Positions 24,754-40,689 are shown, counted from the first letter of the stretch. The stretch: DNA of 64,000 nt from Metallyticus violacea (GCA_030762175.1 CM060846.1:304268512-304332511); one strand, 5' to 3'. The notes: a model not told the origin generated them from the sequence alone. Program-made: numbers and translations.

Positions 24754-27700
24754 TACCTTTTGAACAGCATCAGGAGCATTATGTAATCTAAAGTGCACAT
24801 TGCATAAAAGTGAATTATTTCGATGAGCATTTTCTTAAAAAATAGCTAATTACATAAACGAAAACGACATACAAACACCTTTACTTTAACTAATTGCCAC
24901 GCGCATACTTTTATCACGTAACTAATGTTTTCTTAGAAAAGATAGCTGCCACAGAAGAAGTTTGTGCGCTGGCGCAGGATGTTCTGTCTCTCTCAATAAA
25001 CAGCTTCCTCTTTCCCACAATAACGAACTTGATATCTTGAAAGCTGTTGAGAAACGATGAAAATATAAATGTGAAATCAAATCTTTAGTGTGCTTCATGC
25101 AAATTACAAAATATTAGTTTGATTACACTTCAACTCAAGGAGTTGACAGTTGAAATGGTTAAGCAAAATAGAGAACTACAGTCACATTAGCCTCCCAAGA
25201 AACCCGAAGGCACTTCGAGGGAGGGGAAAGCACGAAGGGAGGGGAAAAGGAAACATAAATATATGAAAATAATTTCCTTGGAATACAGTAACAGCGCTAT
25301 AAAGTAAAGACTGCCACACTGAAATTAAAATACTTTCCTTATATATAATATAAGTTATTCAGAAGACAATGTCTGCTTCTTACACATTAACAACCTGAAC
25401 ACAAATGAATATGTTGCAACTGCATAATACAGCTGGTGAATTGCGTATTAGTAGGAAATCATGTTCTATTTCTCCACTCTTTGCTGACTGGAAAAGATAA
25501 ACTTGGAAGGTGGAAAAATCCAATAAATATAGAATTAAGCATCCACTTCTAGGTATTCGTATCTATGCAATTCTCAAATAAAAAATGCTTCCATGAAACC
25601 AAATAAAAAAGTGCAAACTTACCGTACGCGAGGTTTACACTGCCGTTCATAAGTATTGCCGAATCGAAATCGTTATCGACTTGAAATTAGGACTTCGCTT
25701 AGGAAACAAAGACTGTGACGTACAGACGGTATTGTATATGAATATTAATATTGGTGTTATCATAACACCATTCAGCTTGCTTGTATACGCTTTCGATAAA
25801 TTTCTCATTTTAGGAATGCCTTATATGATAAGAGGTATCCCGTGGTATTATCGTAGGAATGTGGGAAGCAGGCCTTCCTATAAATGAGATAGCAAATGCC
25901 GTCTAGACAGATGTGAAGACTATAAACTATTGGATTTGACATTATCAAGATCAAGGAGAAGAAGACCTTAAAACGAAACCAAAGACAGAACAAATGAAAA
26001 AAACCATACAGGAGGAAGAAACATCAATCTTAAATTCAAACAGAAGTGATCCAGTCCTGGGAGAACTAGATCTTAACTGCAGCATTGTTTAGTAAGAAGA
26101 CGTCTACGTAACAGTGGCATTCAATGACGGTTGTGAAGGAAAACTTTAACGATGTTCATGCAACTTTTGTATCGGTTTTGCCCTGTGTAGTTAAAGGTTT
26201 CAATGAGGTTCAATTTAAGGTTCTGTATATACATTTAAAATAAAATTGATATTTTTCTGTCATTGCAATATGAAAAGTAACAAGCCCTTATATCAACAAT
26301 GACATATATGGATAATAAAGGAGGCCATGGTGTATTATTTAAAATGCGTTTTACCATTTTAATGTAGTGTTCTTATTAATGTTAAAAAATAAAAGTGTAT
26401 GGATAATCAAATATCAATATAAATAAAATAATGGAAAATGCAATACAAACCGTATTTACATGTTTTTTAAAGAATTAATCTCATGAAAAGCTCTACATCC
26501 TAGGAAGTTTCTTAAAGTCATTGGAAAACGATATATTATCGTACAGACAATACTTAATGAATGGCAGGGTGCATATAAGTTTTGTGCCTGCTTCATGATT
26601 TTGACTTAGCCATTTGAAAGCTCCCTCCGGAACGAATAGTCGCTTTCAATTTGATTTTAATTTGTTTTATCTCAATAATAATTACACGTCGTGAATTTAT
26701 ATATATTACGTTTTATCGTGATTCATTGTTTGTATTTTTACATTCAAGAACAAATGCTCTGGATAGTACTCTAAGAAGGGGTTCGCAACGAGCAGCCTGA
26801 GAATCAGTGGTAATAGTATTCGGCTCATGTGGAGTATATGCTGGAATATAAAAATTAAGACCTGCTTTCGTATACACGTGGTGAACCAACCTCTGGCGTA
26901 TACGTAAATTTTCTGAAACGTGAGAAAAGGACACCTGTTCCTTTAAAAGTTCAGTCAAATTCTCTTTCTGAAAAATAGATTCATCATGAGATTACTGAGA
27001 CAAAACTTAACCTTAATGCAAACCAGGCATTATGTATAATGTCACATCTTCTTATAAATAAGACTGGAAAAGCAAAGCTCGCCAAGCTTGTATTCTACAT
27101 TAATTCTTTATCTTGTTATTAGTTCTACGCGGTACAGCATTGTAAGTGACATCCTGGTGTCCATTTTAAGCAAGTTATTTGTTCAGTATTTCTGTTTTTG
27201 TGTATAACTGCTACCTTCAGCTGATGCATGGAAGGCACGCAGCAATTGCACTATCTCGACTACAGATTCTGTTCTAATTGCTATGGTACTTTATTCTACG
27301 TACGTAAGTTGAACTTAGCAACTGTTACAGTTTTCGTTATTTAAGAAAACTGGATGAGTTAAGTCACGGTGTTTTATTTTATAAATGGCATTGTACTCTC
27401 AAATTTTAAAAATAAAGAAATTGTAAAAAAGGCAATATTGATTTGAAATCGTAAGATAACTTGTATTATGGTGCAGGCCTCATTTAAGAGAATCTATCAA
27501 ATTCGGCTTCACAGTGTGGCGAGTTAAGAATAAAAAAGTACTTGCATAGAATCTTTTTTAAGTGCAAGGGCCTCCTGCACATGAATGAGAAACTCTCGCT
27601 AGCTGAGAGAATCCTGGCAAGACTTATGTGTATACACAAAGCATTTCACTCTTCGTTTTGCTCCGGACCGGTACATATATATAGAACTACGTGTATGACA

Positions 27701-30147
27701 CAAGTTCACTCTATTAATTTATTGTGAGTGCCCTGCAGGTTTGTTTACACTTTGCAGTTCCGTTCTTCTGTTCTCCTGCCTCCTTGAGGAGATCTAGAAA
27801 ATGAAACACTTAATGCTGGCATGCAAAAACAAGATATAACGCATAGCTTTGAATTCATTTTCACAGCAAACGAAATTGCTGTTTGCCATTAAATTGTTTT
27901 CATTGCTAAAATGCTATCATTAACTGAATACTATCCTACGATAATATTAAGGAAACAATTTATGTTTCATAATTAAAAGACCTTGTGCACAACATACTAT
28001 AAAATAAACAATGGAAAATAAAATACAATTAAGCAATAAACAAATTAAATAATATCGCCTATCAAATTAATTACTAGAATTTGATAATACTAACCTGTTC
28101 TGAAATATATGTTAACATTAAAATTTCTGAAATATTCTTCATGTTTATTCTGTTTACCCAACCAATGAACTTCTCATATTCCTTTCTATAGGTATCGTTA
28201 TTACTAACAATTCAGTCTTTTCAACTTGAGCTAAAATTTTCTTGTGGCAGATCCATCTTTGCTAACAAAAGCAACAGACAAATGAACTAATAATTTCCAT
28301 CCATACTGTGACGTCATACGTATAATAAAAGAAAACACACACTTCGGAATTAGAAAATCGAAATTCATATTAATTATATTCACATCGTTTTATAAATCTG
28401 GTGTTAAATTATAATGTTACACAATTATTGCATTCTTTAAAGTTACGAAACCCATTTTGCTCTTTTCTTGAACATTTACTCATTTACAAATTTAAAAATT
28501 AATATGTTATTAATATTTTGTTTATAATTATTTGTTATCATCTTTGCATATGTAGTTGAGCTATGTATCGCCCTAATTTCATGTCGACAGGACAATGTAA
28601 AAAGATCTACAAAGTGAATATGCACTAAAATACCATGTGTTCCACTCAACCATCTGTTAGGTAAGCCGCCAACCAGAAAAATCCTACCATTCGCTGGTAG
28701 GTGGATGAATAGTATGCATTCCACAACAAGTTGTATTAACTTTTAAATTTACAGCGTTAGTCAAATTTTTCTGGAATTCCGATAAACCAGCACTCTGTGA
28801 ATAGAGACTTGTTCTTTATGCACTTCGCACAATGGCACGAAGAAATTCTGCAAATTTAAATTTATACTGCCCTCGGTTCATTTACCAGTGGATGGTTTGT
28901 TGTGAAAATGGAGGCAAAATCAGAGGAAATGGCATTTTCGTGTTCAGAAACTTCATGCGACTAAGTGCATAATCGCATTTCAAAGTTGCTCTCGAGCAGA
29001 AAACGTCTTGCTGATTAACTCACTAATGAACAGCGGGCTAAACATCACACATAGAAGGATTCAGGAAGTAAAGATTGTTTGAAGGAACTGACTCGAGAAC
29101 TGCATCATGAATATAAAGAGACGTGCAAAATATTATGTTGGTCTACATACAAAGTATATAAATGCTTTATGTATCTTAGGGTATAATTGTAATCAAGGTC
29201 AAGGTGCAATGAACAAAGGTATTGCACTTGCAGAGTCACGAGAAAAAGTCACTCATAAAATTATTCCATAGAAAGATCGCTGCTGTTTATACATAACAAC
29301 CGCTGAAAGCACATGAAAACCTACATTTCGTGAGGTAAGTATACGTACCCTGCTCATACAGCAAAAAACGACTCCATTCACATTAGAATCTGTTCCCAGT
29401 GTGAATCTGAATGAATGTTTTCACATACACAATTCTTTGTGTATGTTAAATTACTATACACTGTTAAATTATATTATACGTTTCATAGAACATTTGTATA
29501 TCTATTATGAGTATTTTTAAAAATTATGCACCTTTTAAAAATGAAAATCAGCCCATAGCGCTTTCTGAATAAAAACACCCAATTCTTTGTTAATAAACTC
29601 TTTGCTCTGCAACATTTGCATATTTAATAATTTATATATAAAATTCCTAAGCCATAACGATTACAAATATACACTATGTAAGTATCCTTACTGTAAAAAC
29701 ACTATGAATTCCGTGGGGTCAGTCGCTGAACCGTCCAAAATGGCATCAATGACCATTGGCATGAGACTGTCAAAAATGTAGTAAAAGGAAGGCGAAAAGA
29801 ATGTAAACCTACTTAATCGACTTAAAATATTTATGAAAATCTGCCTAAGAGGGATGTGTATTTTGCTAGCTATAAAACATTTCCTTTATAAAATCAAAAC
29901 CGCCTCAAAACATTCTTTACAACGGTTGCATTGAAACAAATAAGTACTTCTTTTTCTGCCAGTGAAGCACTAAACTACAATGGGGAAAAAATGTACGAAT
30001 ATAAGCAAATAATAACAAAAAAGGCAGATATATGCAAATAATACAAAATAGGAGCACAGTACATAAAAGGCAAAAATAAAATTATCCCATAATGTCTGAT
30101 ATTTCACGAATATCATTTGTGTATAATTAAATCTTTTGTGCCGGTCA

Positions 30148-30182
<35 letters not shown>

Positions 30183-31439
30183 ACACAAACGCGCCATTTT
30201 GCAATAAATTAGGATTCCACTCATTAGTGTGTATGCAGTTACACTGTAAAACGCCGGAAATGTTTTTAAAAATATTCATATTTTCACCAACTTCACTTCA
30301 CTTCACTTACTAAATTTAGAAAATTTAACAGTTTTAAAAAACAAACAAGTTAAAATTGCAAAACTATTTAATTTATAATGTAATTTCACTGATATAATGA
30401 AGGAACACATTTAGAAGTTTGATTGCTGGTAAACCAACATCCCTTCAGAAATGATATTTGCCCTTTGCGCCGGAGGGCTACAACTACACTTCTCAAGCTC
30501 CAACTATATAAGCATTAATTTGCAATAATCTTTTTTTCTGGATCAGGTCACAGTGATATTTTGTCAAGCTTTCCCATAGCTCTTTTTCCACTACGGGCCA
30601 GTTTTTACATCTTTTAAAAACTAAATTGTGCAGTAAATTAACACCAAAGTTCTGATAACAAATAATGAAAAACGGTAGGATTTCAATATATATATTTGAA
30701 AATATTATATATTCCCAAATTTATCATTTATTTATTATTTACTTTCCCTGAGTATTCTAATATGCTTTTATTATTGTAATTAAGCTTATTACTTCTTGTA
30801 TTATGGCTACTATTCAAGATAATGTAATGACATTCTGGTTTAACTAATGTAAATACTGTTCAAAGTATTGAGCTAAATATATAGGGAAGATTCCTTTCTT
30901 ATTGTGCGATTACTGGTGTTTGTCCTAACGGAAAATTGGTCCATTTATCTTTGTTCGCTATAGCTCCTAGCACCCATAACCAATTTAACATATTTCTGTG
31001 CACTCAGCAATTTCTGTGAATAATCTTCAATAATTACCAATATTTGCAGAAATTTCATTATTAACTAAGTATATTACCTCCGTTAACAATATCTTAATGC
31101 GTGTGAATAATTTGTTAAATTCTCTCAACCAAAACCATCTTCTCAAACTCTCGCGGTCATATTTTCAATACATAAGAGTAGGCATTCCTATTCAATTTGC
31201 AGCGTCTTTCTGCCAAAACCTTTCACTGCCGAGCATAGCGTCAGCTCCCGACTTGGCTTCTGTTCTCAATTTACCTCGTCAATCTAAATTCTGCTCAAGA
31301 GCAAATGTACCCCTTGTACTTCTCCTGCCAGTAAACGTGCGGTTGTTAATATATCTGCAGTTCCACTTTGTGATGCCGATTCATTGCTTTTGCAAAAAAT
31401 GGATTATCACTTGCCTCGACTACTAAATTTAACCATCTT
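24754..31439. other. Long AT-rich spacer, no gene recognised
   Basis: Scanned for LINE, PLE, transposase and SINE landmarks on both strands without success. The only clear repeat is the CA array at 30148-30182. A purine-rich stretch lies at 25200-25250. Confidence 0.4.
30148..30182. repeat. (CA)n microsatellite
   Basis: About 17 units. Confidence 0.95.
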
Positions 31440-32690
31440 AAATTAGTTTCAGATGGCATAAAATTTGTCCAAGATTAATGATGACGTTACTATTAGCAAA
31501 CTAAATCTACACAACCTACATCAAATGTCACTCTCTGCCTTCTTGTCCTCCCCCCAAACTTAAACTTAAACCTTTTCTTTACCTTCTAAATTTCTAGATA
31601 AAATCACCCCGAAAGTCACTTCGCGTGAGAAATCAGCACTAAAAAGATTATCTTCTAATAATCCTTATGTAATTATTCTTTCGGCCGATAAAGGATGCTC
31701 ACTATTACAGGACCTTTCCTCTTACAATGCTGAAGCTTACCGACAGCCTTGTGATGTCACTTATTAGGAATGATTGTCTTCCGACCCTACAGTAAAAATC
31801 CTTTCCCAGTTTATCATTTCATCTTATGTATCATCAGTGTTCACCGCTTTGTGGTGCCTTAGTAGTAAAAACGGGTGTTAAACGGCACAAAAATACCCAG
31901 TGTCAAGTTTATCAAGATCTGCTTCGTTTGTCGATAAATAAATTCACAAATTCACAAATTTGGACAGCAAAAAATGTCCAAAACGCCCGATAGTAACCAG
32001 TTTCGATTTTCCCACCGAACGCATTTCTGCCCTAGTAGATTTTTTATTACAGCCTAGCTATCTGTCATCAGCATATAAAATATTCTTAACAACTTTTCAG
32101 TATGCTTAAGAAAATTGACCCTTTGGCACGTTTTAATATACTTCCGACCACTATCGATGTGACTTCACTTTATACTAATATTCCCCACCATGAAGAATAG
32201 CAGCTGTTAAGACATTTCTTGGACTCTCGAGCACCACCATATACCCCATCCACAGATTTCATTTGCCATCTTACTTATCAGGGTCTCATACGCAATACGA
32301 TTATAACAAATATTATCTACAAATTAAAGGGACTGCAATGAGCACCATAAGGCATTGTTTATGCCAATCTTTTTATGGCAAGTTCATTGCCAATCTTAAC
32401 TCCAAATTTTCAGTAAAGTTCATTTTTTTGTCTCTCCCAATGCTGCTACGTTCCCTGATATATCTTTATGTATTGACTCTTTTCTTACGTACTTGCACAT
32501 TAAGGCCACCAATTTACAACTGTATCTTCATTTTGATAGCTGTAATCCCCTGCATACCAAATGATGCATTTCTTTTTCTTTTCCAAACAATGGCCACCGT
32601 CTTTGTCACAGTTTTTTATCTCTTGACACCTAAATTAAAACACTAGCTCAAACGTTTCAAGACGAAAAATATCCTTCTTATCTTCAGAAT
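31440..32690 (+). mobile_element. Penelope-like retroelement, decayed RT region
   Basis: Plus-strand reading gives successive Penelope-type reverse transcriptase landmarks in the right order, with stops and frame changes between them. At 31600-31790: SREKSALKRLSSNN, IILSADKGCS (the ADKG block) and SSDPT. At 31975-32030: RPIVTSFDFPTERIS. At 32130-32195: IDVTSLYTNIPHHE. At about 32320: QIKGTAMS. At 32500-32550: HFDSCNPLHTK. At about 32665: DEKYPSYLQNTA. A SINE-A 3' fragment (31794-31893) interrupts it between the SSDPT and RPIV blocks, and another SINE-A abuts its right end. The C-terminal GIY-YIG endonuclease typical of most such elements is not seen. Telomerase-related RT of this class acts in retrotransposition; this copy is dead. 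Confidence 0.8.
31794..31893 (+). mobile_element. SINE-A 3' fragment inside Penelope-like element
   Basis: Only the conserved 3' domain is present: AAAATCCTTTCCCAG, CATGTATCATCAGTG and GGTGCCTTAGTAGTAAAAAC. It is 5'-truncated as expected from target-primed reverse transcription. No convincing target duplication was found. Confidence 0.8.
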
Positions 32691-32957
32691 ACCGCCAAGG
32701 GTAGCCGAGGTCGTTAAGACGCATACTCGTGAGCGAGAGGTCTGGAACTCGATTCCAACCAGGATCGTTCTTCCTGACTAAGTTTCTTCCAGGCTTTCCT
32801 CAATTTTCATAAATGGCAAATAACGGGGAGACAGCCTAAATTAGGCCTGGAACGCTTCCTTCCTTAAAAAAATCCTTTCCCAATATATAATTTCATCACA
32901 TGTATCATCAGTGTCCACCGCCTGTGATGCCTCAGCAGTTAAAATATGGCGTTAAAC
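32691..32957 (+). mobile_element. SINE-A, near full length
   Basis: The tRNA-like head is ACCGCCAAGGGTAGCCGAGG, with a decayed B box (CTCGATTCCAACC). The 3' domain (TATCATCAGTGTCCACCGCC) ends in GTTAAACACAC and runs into a CA array. It sits exactly where the Penelope-like reading stops. Confidence 0.85.
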
Positions 32958-32994
32958 ACACACACACATACACACACACACACAAACACACACA
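32957..32994. repeat. (CA)n tail of SINE-A
   Basis: An interrupted CA array starting within the SINE terminus GTTAAACACAC, so it probably grew from the SINE tail. Confidence 0.85.
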
Positions 32995-33532
32995 TTCCTT
33001 GCGGATTTCAGTACCTCTTGTTTCTCCGTAAATCAGCTGCATGTCTACAAGTTCTGAAAAACTGTAACCATTCTTAATTTCTTCAATTTGTATATGAAGA
33101 ATTGAAGATAAACTGTATTATCTTACATATTGAGGTTACAAAACAAACTATTGCATGAAACAATTGACACATATCTTGCAATAAATTAGAAGCGCGACTT
33201 TGTTTGTAACAAGTGAATTCATATTGGCACATCAATGCAGTGGCGTGCATTCGAGTTTTAGGCTGATATTTTTCAAAATATATTAACGCTAAATTGTATG
33301 ACGCTGTTCATTGGTTATTAACACCCAGGTCTATTTTGATTATTGAGACGTGAAACTACTTTAATGCATTTTTTTACATTATTTAACTTTAGTATACTGA
33401 GCAGCAAATTGTAATTACTTCAATAGCCCATAACTTGGACATTTTACTCCTGTGATCCTATGTTTCCTATTTGACATTACTTATATAAGACCGCTCTATA
33501 TACAGTGAAAATATTTTGCTTTTGTTGTTAAC
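32995..33532. other. Spacer, no gene recognised
   Basis: No supportable feature. Confidence 0.4.
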
Positions 33533-33560
33533 AGATATATATATATATATATATATATAA
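33533..33560. repeat. (TA)n microsatellite
   Basis: About 13 AT/TA units just left of the inverted repeat. Confidence 0.9.
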
Positions 33561-33594
33561 AATAAAAATAAAGAAACACTATTAACAATGTAAC

Positions 33595-33738
33595 AAATTA
33601 ACACTAATAATAAAAGTAGATAAAGATAAAAGGCTTCTTGCCATTGAAGAACTCGCAGTAGTTCGAAATATAGCAGTTTCTAGTGTGACTCTTTCTCTGT
33701 GTTTTATCTTTATCTACTTTTATTATTAGTGTTAATTT
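33595..33738. repeat. Perfect 37-bp inverted repeat, 70-bp spacer
   Basis: The arm at 33595-33631 starts AAATTAACACTAATAATAAA. The arm at 33702-33738 is its exact reverse complement over all 37 bases. The loop of 70 bases has no similarity to either side. Perfect arms in such a decayed region imply a recent origin. Confidence 0.9.
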
Positions 33739-33744
33739 ATATAT

Positions 33745-33965
33745 ATCATATGAAAACCCAAGCACCTAACGCCATTGAGAGAACTATAATGTGTAAATTA
33801 TCTAATAATGGACACTTCTTCATTTTTCCTGCTGACAATAGCTCATCTATTGTACTTGCCATTGCCATCTTAGAATCTCACCGGCAACTACATGACAGTG
33901 TTCATCTTTGTCTCAGGATCCTACTCAACAGTTCCACACTAATATAGCCCAGTACTTTGCCACAA
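33745..33965 (+). mobile_element. Second Penelope-like fragment
   Basis: The frame reads FIFPADNSSS (the PADKG block, decayed), then HRQLHDSV and, after a frame change, SSLSQDPTQQFHTNIAQYF. This is the N-terminal RT region of Penelope-like elements, up to and beyond the DPT motif. It covers the same region as the start of the element at 31440 but differs in sequence, so it comes from another family. The inverted repeat lies directly upstream. Confidence 0.6.
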
Positions 33966-34439
33966 AAAAATAAAAATAAAAATGTATTTAAAATAATAAC
34001 AATAAATAATAATAATAATAATAATAATAAACACAAAAAGCCTGTTCTAAACCTACTTCTCGATGTGTGCTTGCACTTGAAAAAGAGCAATTAATTGAAA
34101 ATATTGCTTTCACCTGTGTTTTTTTTTTTATTTAACAGCTGAACATTCTATTTCATTGTACTTCTACATAGCTCTTTCTTTTTTTACTTGAAGTACTGTA
34201 TTATTGTAAAATGATTGTGTAGGGGCTAAATTTTCATTGAGTAAGTGAATAAATCACATTTCTTTAATGTTGAGTGTTTCGGTAGAGATATTATTTATAT
34301 TTATGTACAAAATATTAACCACTATTCATCACAATCAATCGGACTAGTCACGGCTTCCTAGAATTTTCTTTTGTTTTTCTCCCTGTGCCGCTTATTACAA
34401 TTTAAACCGTGGTTTCTGGATGTGGCGGAAAATGCTGTT
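33966..34439. other. AT-rich spacer with AAT run
   Basis: A short AAT microsatellite at about 34003-34031. Nothing else supportable. Confidence 0.4.
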
Positions 34440-34878
34440 AAATCGTTAACGTTGTGAACGGAAATCTACTATCAGAGAGATTCACCTCCGACACGTGGAA
34501 CAAGCTAGTAGGCTAGACCTAAGACAGTTGACGACAGGTTGGGAATGGGCGGTAGGGGCGTAGGGTCAGGGTTCGAGCCCGACTGCGCGTGTGGCGGTGC
34601 GCTATTGATCTTTATGCTCGAGCCGAGACTGTTCTCCCTTTCTCAGTCGCAGTCAATCGTTCCACTCGCGCGCCAAGCCTCTCTGCGGCAATGGACCTGG
34701 TCCTTTCCTCTACCCCAGGTTCTGCCGCTGATACTCCAACCTAATTCACGAATTCTTAAAAACATTTTCTGCACACACACATAGGGTGTGTGGTGAAATA
34801 ACCAACTGGGAACAACCTGCTCAATCACGGAGGAAATACGCTTATTGGACGTGGGACCATCTCCCACCCCTTCCAGAG
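34440..34878 (+). promoter_or_regulatory. Candidate promoter and non-coding first exon
   Basis: A GC- and CpG-rich stretch in AT-rich surroundings. It contains an arthropod initiator-like TCAGTC at 34643-34648. On the same strand a strong splice donor, CCAGAG|GTAAGT, lies at 34878/34879. No long conserved frame is present, so any transcript from here would begin with an untranslated exon. Nothing downstream in the window is recognisable as the rest of the gene. A GC-rich repeat body is the main alternative, as at 4.9 and 9.8 kb, but no second copy of this one was seen. Confidence 0.35.
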
Positions 34879-34880
34879 GT

Positions 34881-37533
<2,653 letters not shown>

Positions 37534-37535
37534 TA

Positions 37536-38776
37536 TGAGGGCTGTTCGTTAAGTTCGTGCAAACTCTAAAGTTCGTAGCACTAGATTGTTTTCAACATTG
37601 CTCGGCAACGCGCAGATTGTTGAGGGACGACGTACATGGTTATAAACAGTTACGAGCTTTAGTTTATGTCTGAGAGCCATTTCCCTGTCTGAACTTGTAA
37701 ATAATCGCTCAAAGCGGAGAAACACGAATTTTGTGTATAAATAAAATATTATTTTTTGAAAGAACAAGACCCGCAGAAACTAAGGCGAAGATGGACAAAC
37801 ATTTTGGCGAATCTCAGCCTTCGCTTAGTATGGTGTACAAATGGATTGGATAGTTCAGAAATGGCCGAGCGAGCATAGCGATGCAGACTGTTCCAGACGT
37901 TCTGTCAAGGTAATGACTCCCGAAATGACTGAAAAAATCCACGACATGATGATGAGCAATCGGAAACTGAAAGTGCGGAAGATTGCTGAAGCCGTGAGCG
38001 CTTATGAAAATGCGGTGCACACGTTTTCCGCAATCATTTGCAAATGAAAAAGCTAACGGTGAAGTGGATGCTGCGTTTGCTAACGATTGACTAGAAAAGA
38101 GAACGAGTTGTCACTTCCGCTCAGAATTCGGAGCTATTTAAACGGAATCTAAGTGAATTTTGAAGACGGTATGCGGCAGTTAACGACACGTGAATTCATC
38201 ACTACACGCCGGAAACGAAAGAGCAGTCGAAATAATAGATTGTAACAATCTCCTCAGCAGGAAAGATGGCGACTGTGTTTTGGGGTTGCCAGTGGGTAAT
38301 TTTAATTGACTTTTTGGAAAAGTGAAAACCATAACCGGCGAATATTGCGCTAATCTACTAGAGCAATTAAACGACGCGATCAAGAGGAATCGTCCTCATT
38401 AGGCGAAGAAAAACTCTGATCCTCACAAAAGCGTTCCATGCACCAATCTGCGATAGCGGCCTCAAAATGATTGAACTTAAGGTAAGAAATTATTCTTCAA
38501 CCTCCTACTCCCCGGATTTCGCTCTCTGGAAGTGCTTTCTTTTCCACAACATGAATAAATAGCTAGCAGGAAAGAAATTCGCATCAAATGAAGAGGATGT
38601 CGCCCAAACAAAAGTTTATTTTGCAGAGCTGAAGAAATCGCATTTTATGAATGGGAAAGTAAATTAGAAAATCGCTGCAATAAGTGCATAAATGTTAAAG
38701 GAGATTATGTTGAAAAATATAACTAATTATCGGAAAAAAATGTTAATTTTTGCACGAAGTTACCGAATAGTCTCCG
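37536..38776 (+). mobile_element. Mariner transposon, complete ends, dead
   Basis: TA target duplications lie at 37534-37535 and 38777-38778. The left inverted repeat begins TGAGGGCTGTTCGTTAAGTT and the right, in reverse complement, CGGAGACTATTCGGTAACTT; both run on into CGTGCAAA. The length of 1241 bases is close to the usual 1.3 kb. The transposase frame inside is listed separately. Confidence 0.92.
37690..38735 (+). pseudogene. Mariner transposase relic
   Basis: A DD34D-family transposase reading in shifted frames. Early on it has MDKHFGESQPSLSMVYKWI (end of the first DNA-binding helix-turn-helix), then RKLKVRKIAEAVSA (second HTH). In the catalytic core it has HHYTPETKEQS with the preceding Asp kept (NDT) but the following Trp a stop. 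The last Asp is in SPDFALWKCFLF, followed by LAGKKFASNEED. The middle Asp region (normally FHQDNAP) is scrambled. Multiple stops and frameshifts mean no active enzyme. The sequence resembles the irritans group more than other mariners, judged from memory. Confidence 0.88.
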
Positions 38777-40689
38777 TACGATGCATTCTAAGACCTTCGT
38801 AAACCAAACTTAGAACTTGAAAATGAGTGTAAAAGAAAGCAACATAAAAGACTATTAAATAAAATTAAATTAAAATCTGCAATACTCACCCTGGTTCCTT
38901 ATTTCTTATACCAGGACATGTAATCCAAATTTTCACCATTTATTTCCAAGGAAATTTTAAAAATTTTCATTATCATTTTACAGATAATTATTATAAAAAT
39001 ATGATCAAAATAATGTAATATGATAAAATGCAATAAAATATCAAACAACTAATAAATTCACAATTACAGCTCCAACAATTTTCAATTAACAATTAATTTT
39101 AATTATATTTTAATCTATTAATATATTCTAACAACATTTTATCATTATTATTAAATATTATTTATCTTTAATTATTTGTTATTTTAATTTTATTCATTAT
39201 TTATAGATAACCTACACTTCCATTATTACAATTTAAATTAAGATAAGAGATCAGTTATGGTAACCAGCCGTTACTAATAATTCTAATCTACCCTCTATCC
39301 TAAATTTACCGTCAGGAAGTAATCAGGGTTGAATATTTATTCAACTCTTCAAATTTAAACTTTTAACATATAGCCATATCTTACCTTTTTACTTATTAAT
39401 TAATAATGTGTATATTTTACCACTACTAAATTTCAAGCATTAAAACAATTCATATTATACATCCTCATTCTTCATTTATTCACATTTAAAAACGTTTACA
39501 CGTTTCAATCACCAAACCCTCATTACCACCAGTTCAACATCTCCTCTCCCATTGCATCAACATCCCCTCACTCTACACCAACTGCTTCTTCTACTCTCTC
39601 TCGTCTCTTCTCCTTCCGTCCTTTTCTTCCTCTTCTTTTTCTTCTCCATCTTACTTTCTTCCCTTGTCATCTTCATCATTCCCTCCATTCTCTTCTTCCT
39701 CGTGTTTTAGTACTATGTTTGTTAACTTTAATATTTGTGATCTTGTTGATCTTCTAATCGCATCTTCAACTTGCACTGTAGCTATTGGTAACTCGTCCTG
39801 TTCCAACTTTTCTTCCAATGCAATTCTACTAATTTTTGAGCTAAATTTTCCAAATGCTTGTATAAATATTTGTCTCATAATAAATTATGTTTGTAATCCG
39901 CCTAAAATTTACTTTCTTCCTTAGTCTGTTGTAAATAATGTACACATTAAAAAAGGACGTGTTCTGGTGTACCTTGCACATTGCAATATTTGCAAACATT
40001 ATTAGGTGATTTATTAATCTTATTCCAATAGGTTTTATATGGGTCATGACTTGTTAAGTAATGTATTAATCCTTTAGTAAATTTGTTTAATAATTGTAAC
40101 CTCTGTTATGTGTTAATTAAAGATGTTATATGTTCTTCTTTCCACTTCACGTTAGTCCCATTTCCGTTGTCAGTTTTCTTTTAATGTGAGTGTAATATCT
40201 TTGATTGAATAATTATAACTTCCAATTATTTCTCTTGTTTTCTCAAAATTCTCCTTTTTAAGCCAACAGATTGCTCCTCCTAACTTTATTAAATAGTCAA
40301 TTGCCCAAAAACCTGTAGTTACTAGTAGGGCCATAGTGGGTGTTGTATTTACTGTTCCTATGTATCTTAACAATATTTTCTGCCGAGTTCTTATTAATTG
40401 ATTTCACTAGGTTACAAATGAAAACTTTTTTCTGCGGTACAATTAAAAATAGGTGACTGTTACTAATTTCGGTGCTCAGAATTCAAAAATGCATTCCGAT
40501 TTTCTGTAACACGTCTCGTTTTGGCAATATGACAATGTTCAATGAAAATATAATTGTAAAGTTTGCAAAAATATTACACACTCATACACAACGTTTAAAG
40601 AAAATAAAGAAGAATAACAACATGAAAATGTACCTGAATTTGAGAATGTATATTAGTTATCTTGTTTACCCCTTTTTCTTTTCCCATGG

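Noticed and set aside
26713..26958. 81-residue minus-strand open frame
   Set aside because: No domain, no codon bias different from surroundings and no splice or promoter support.
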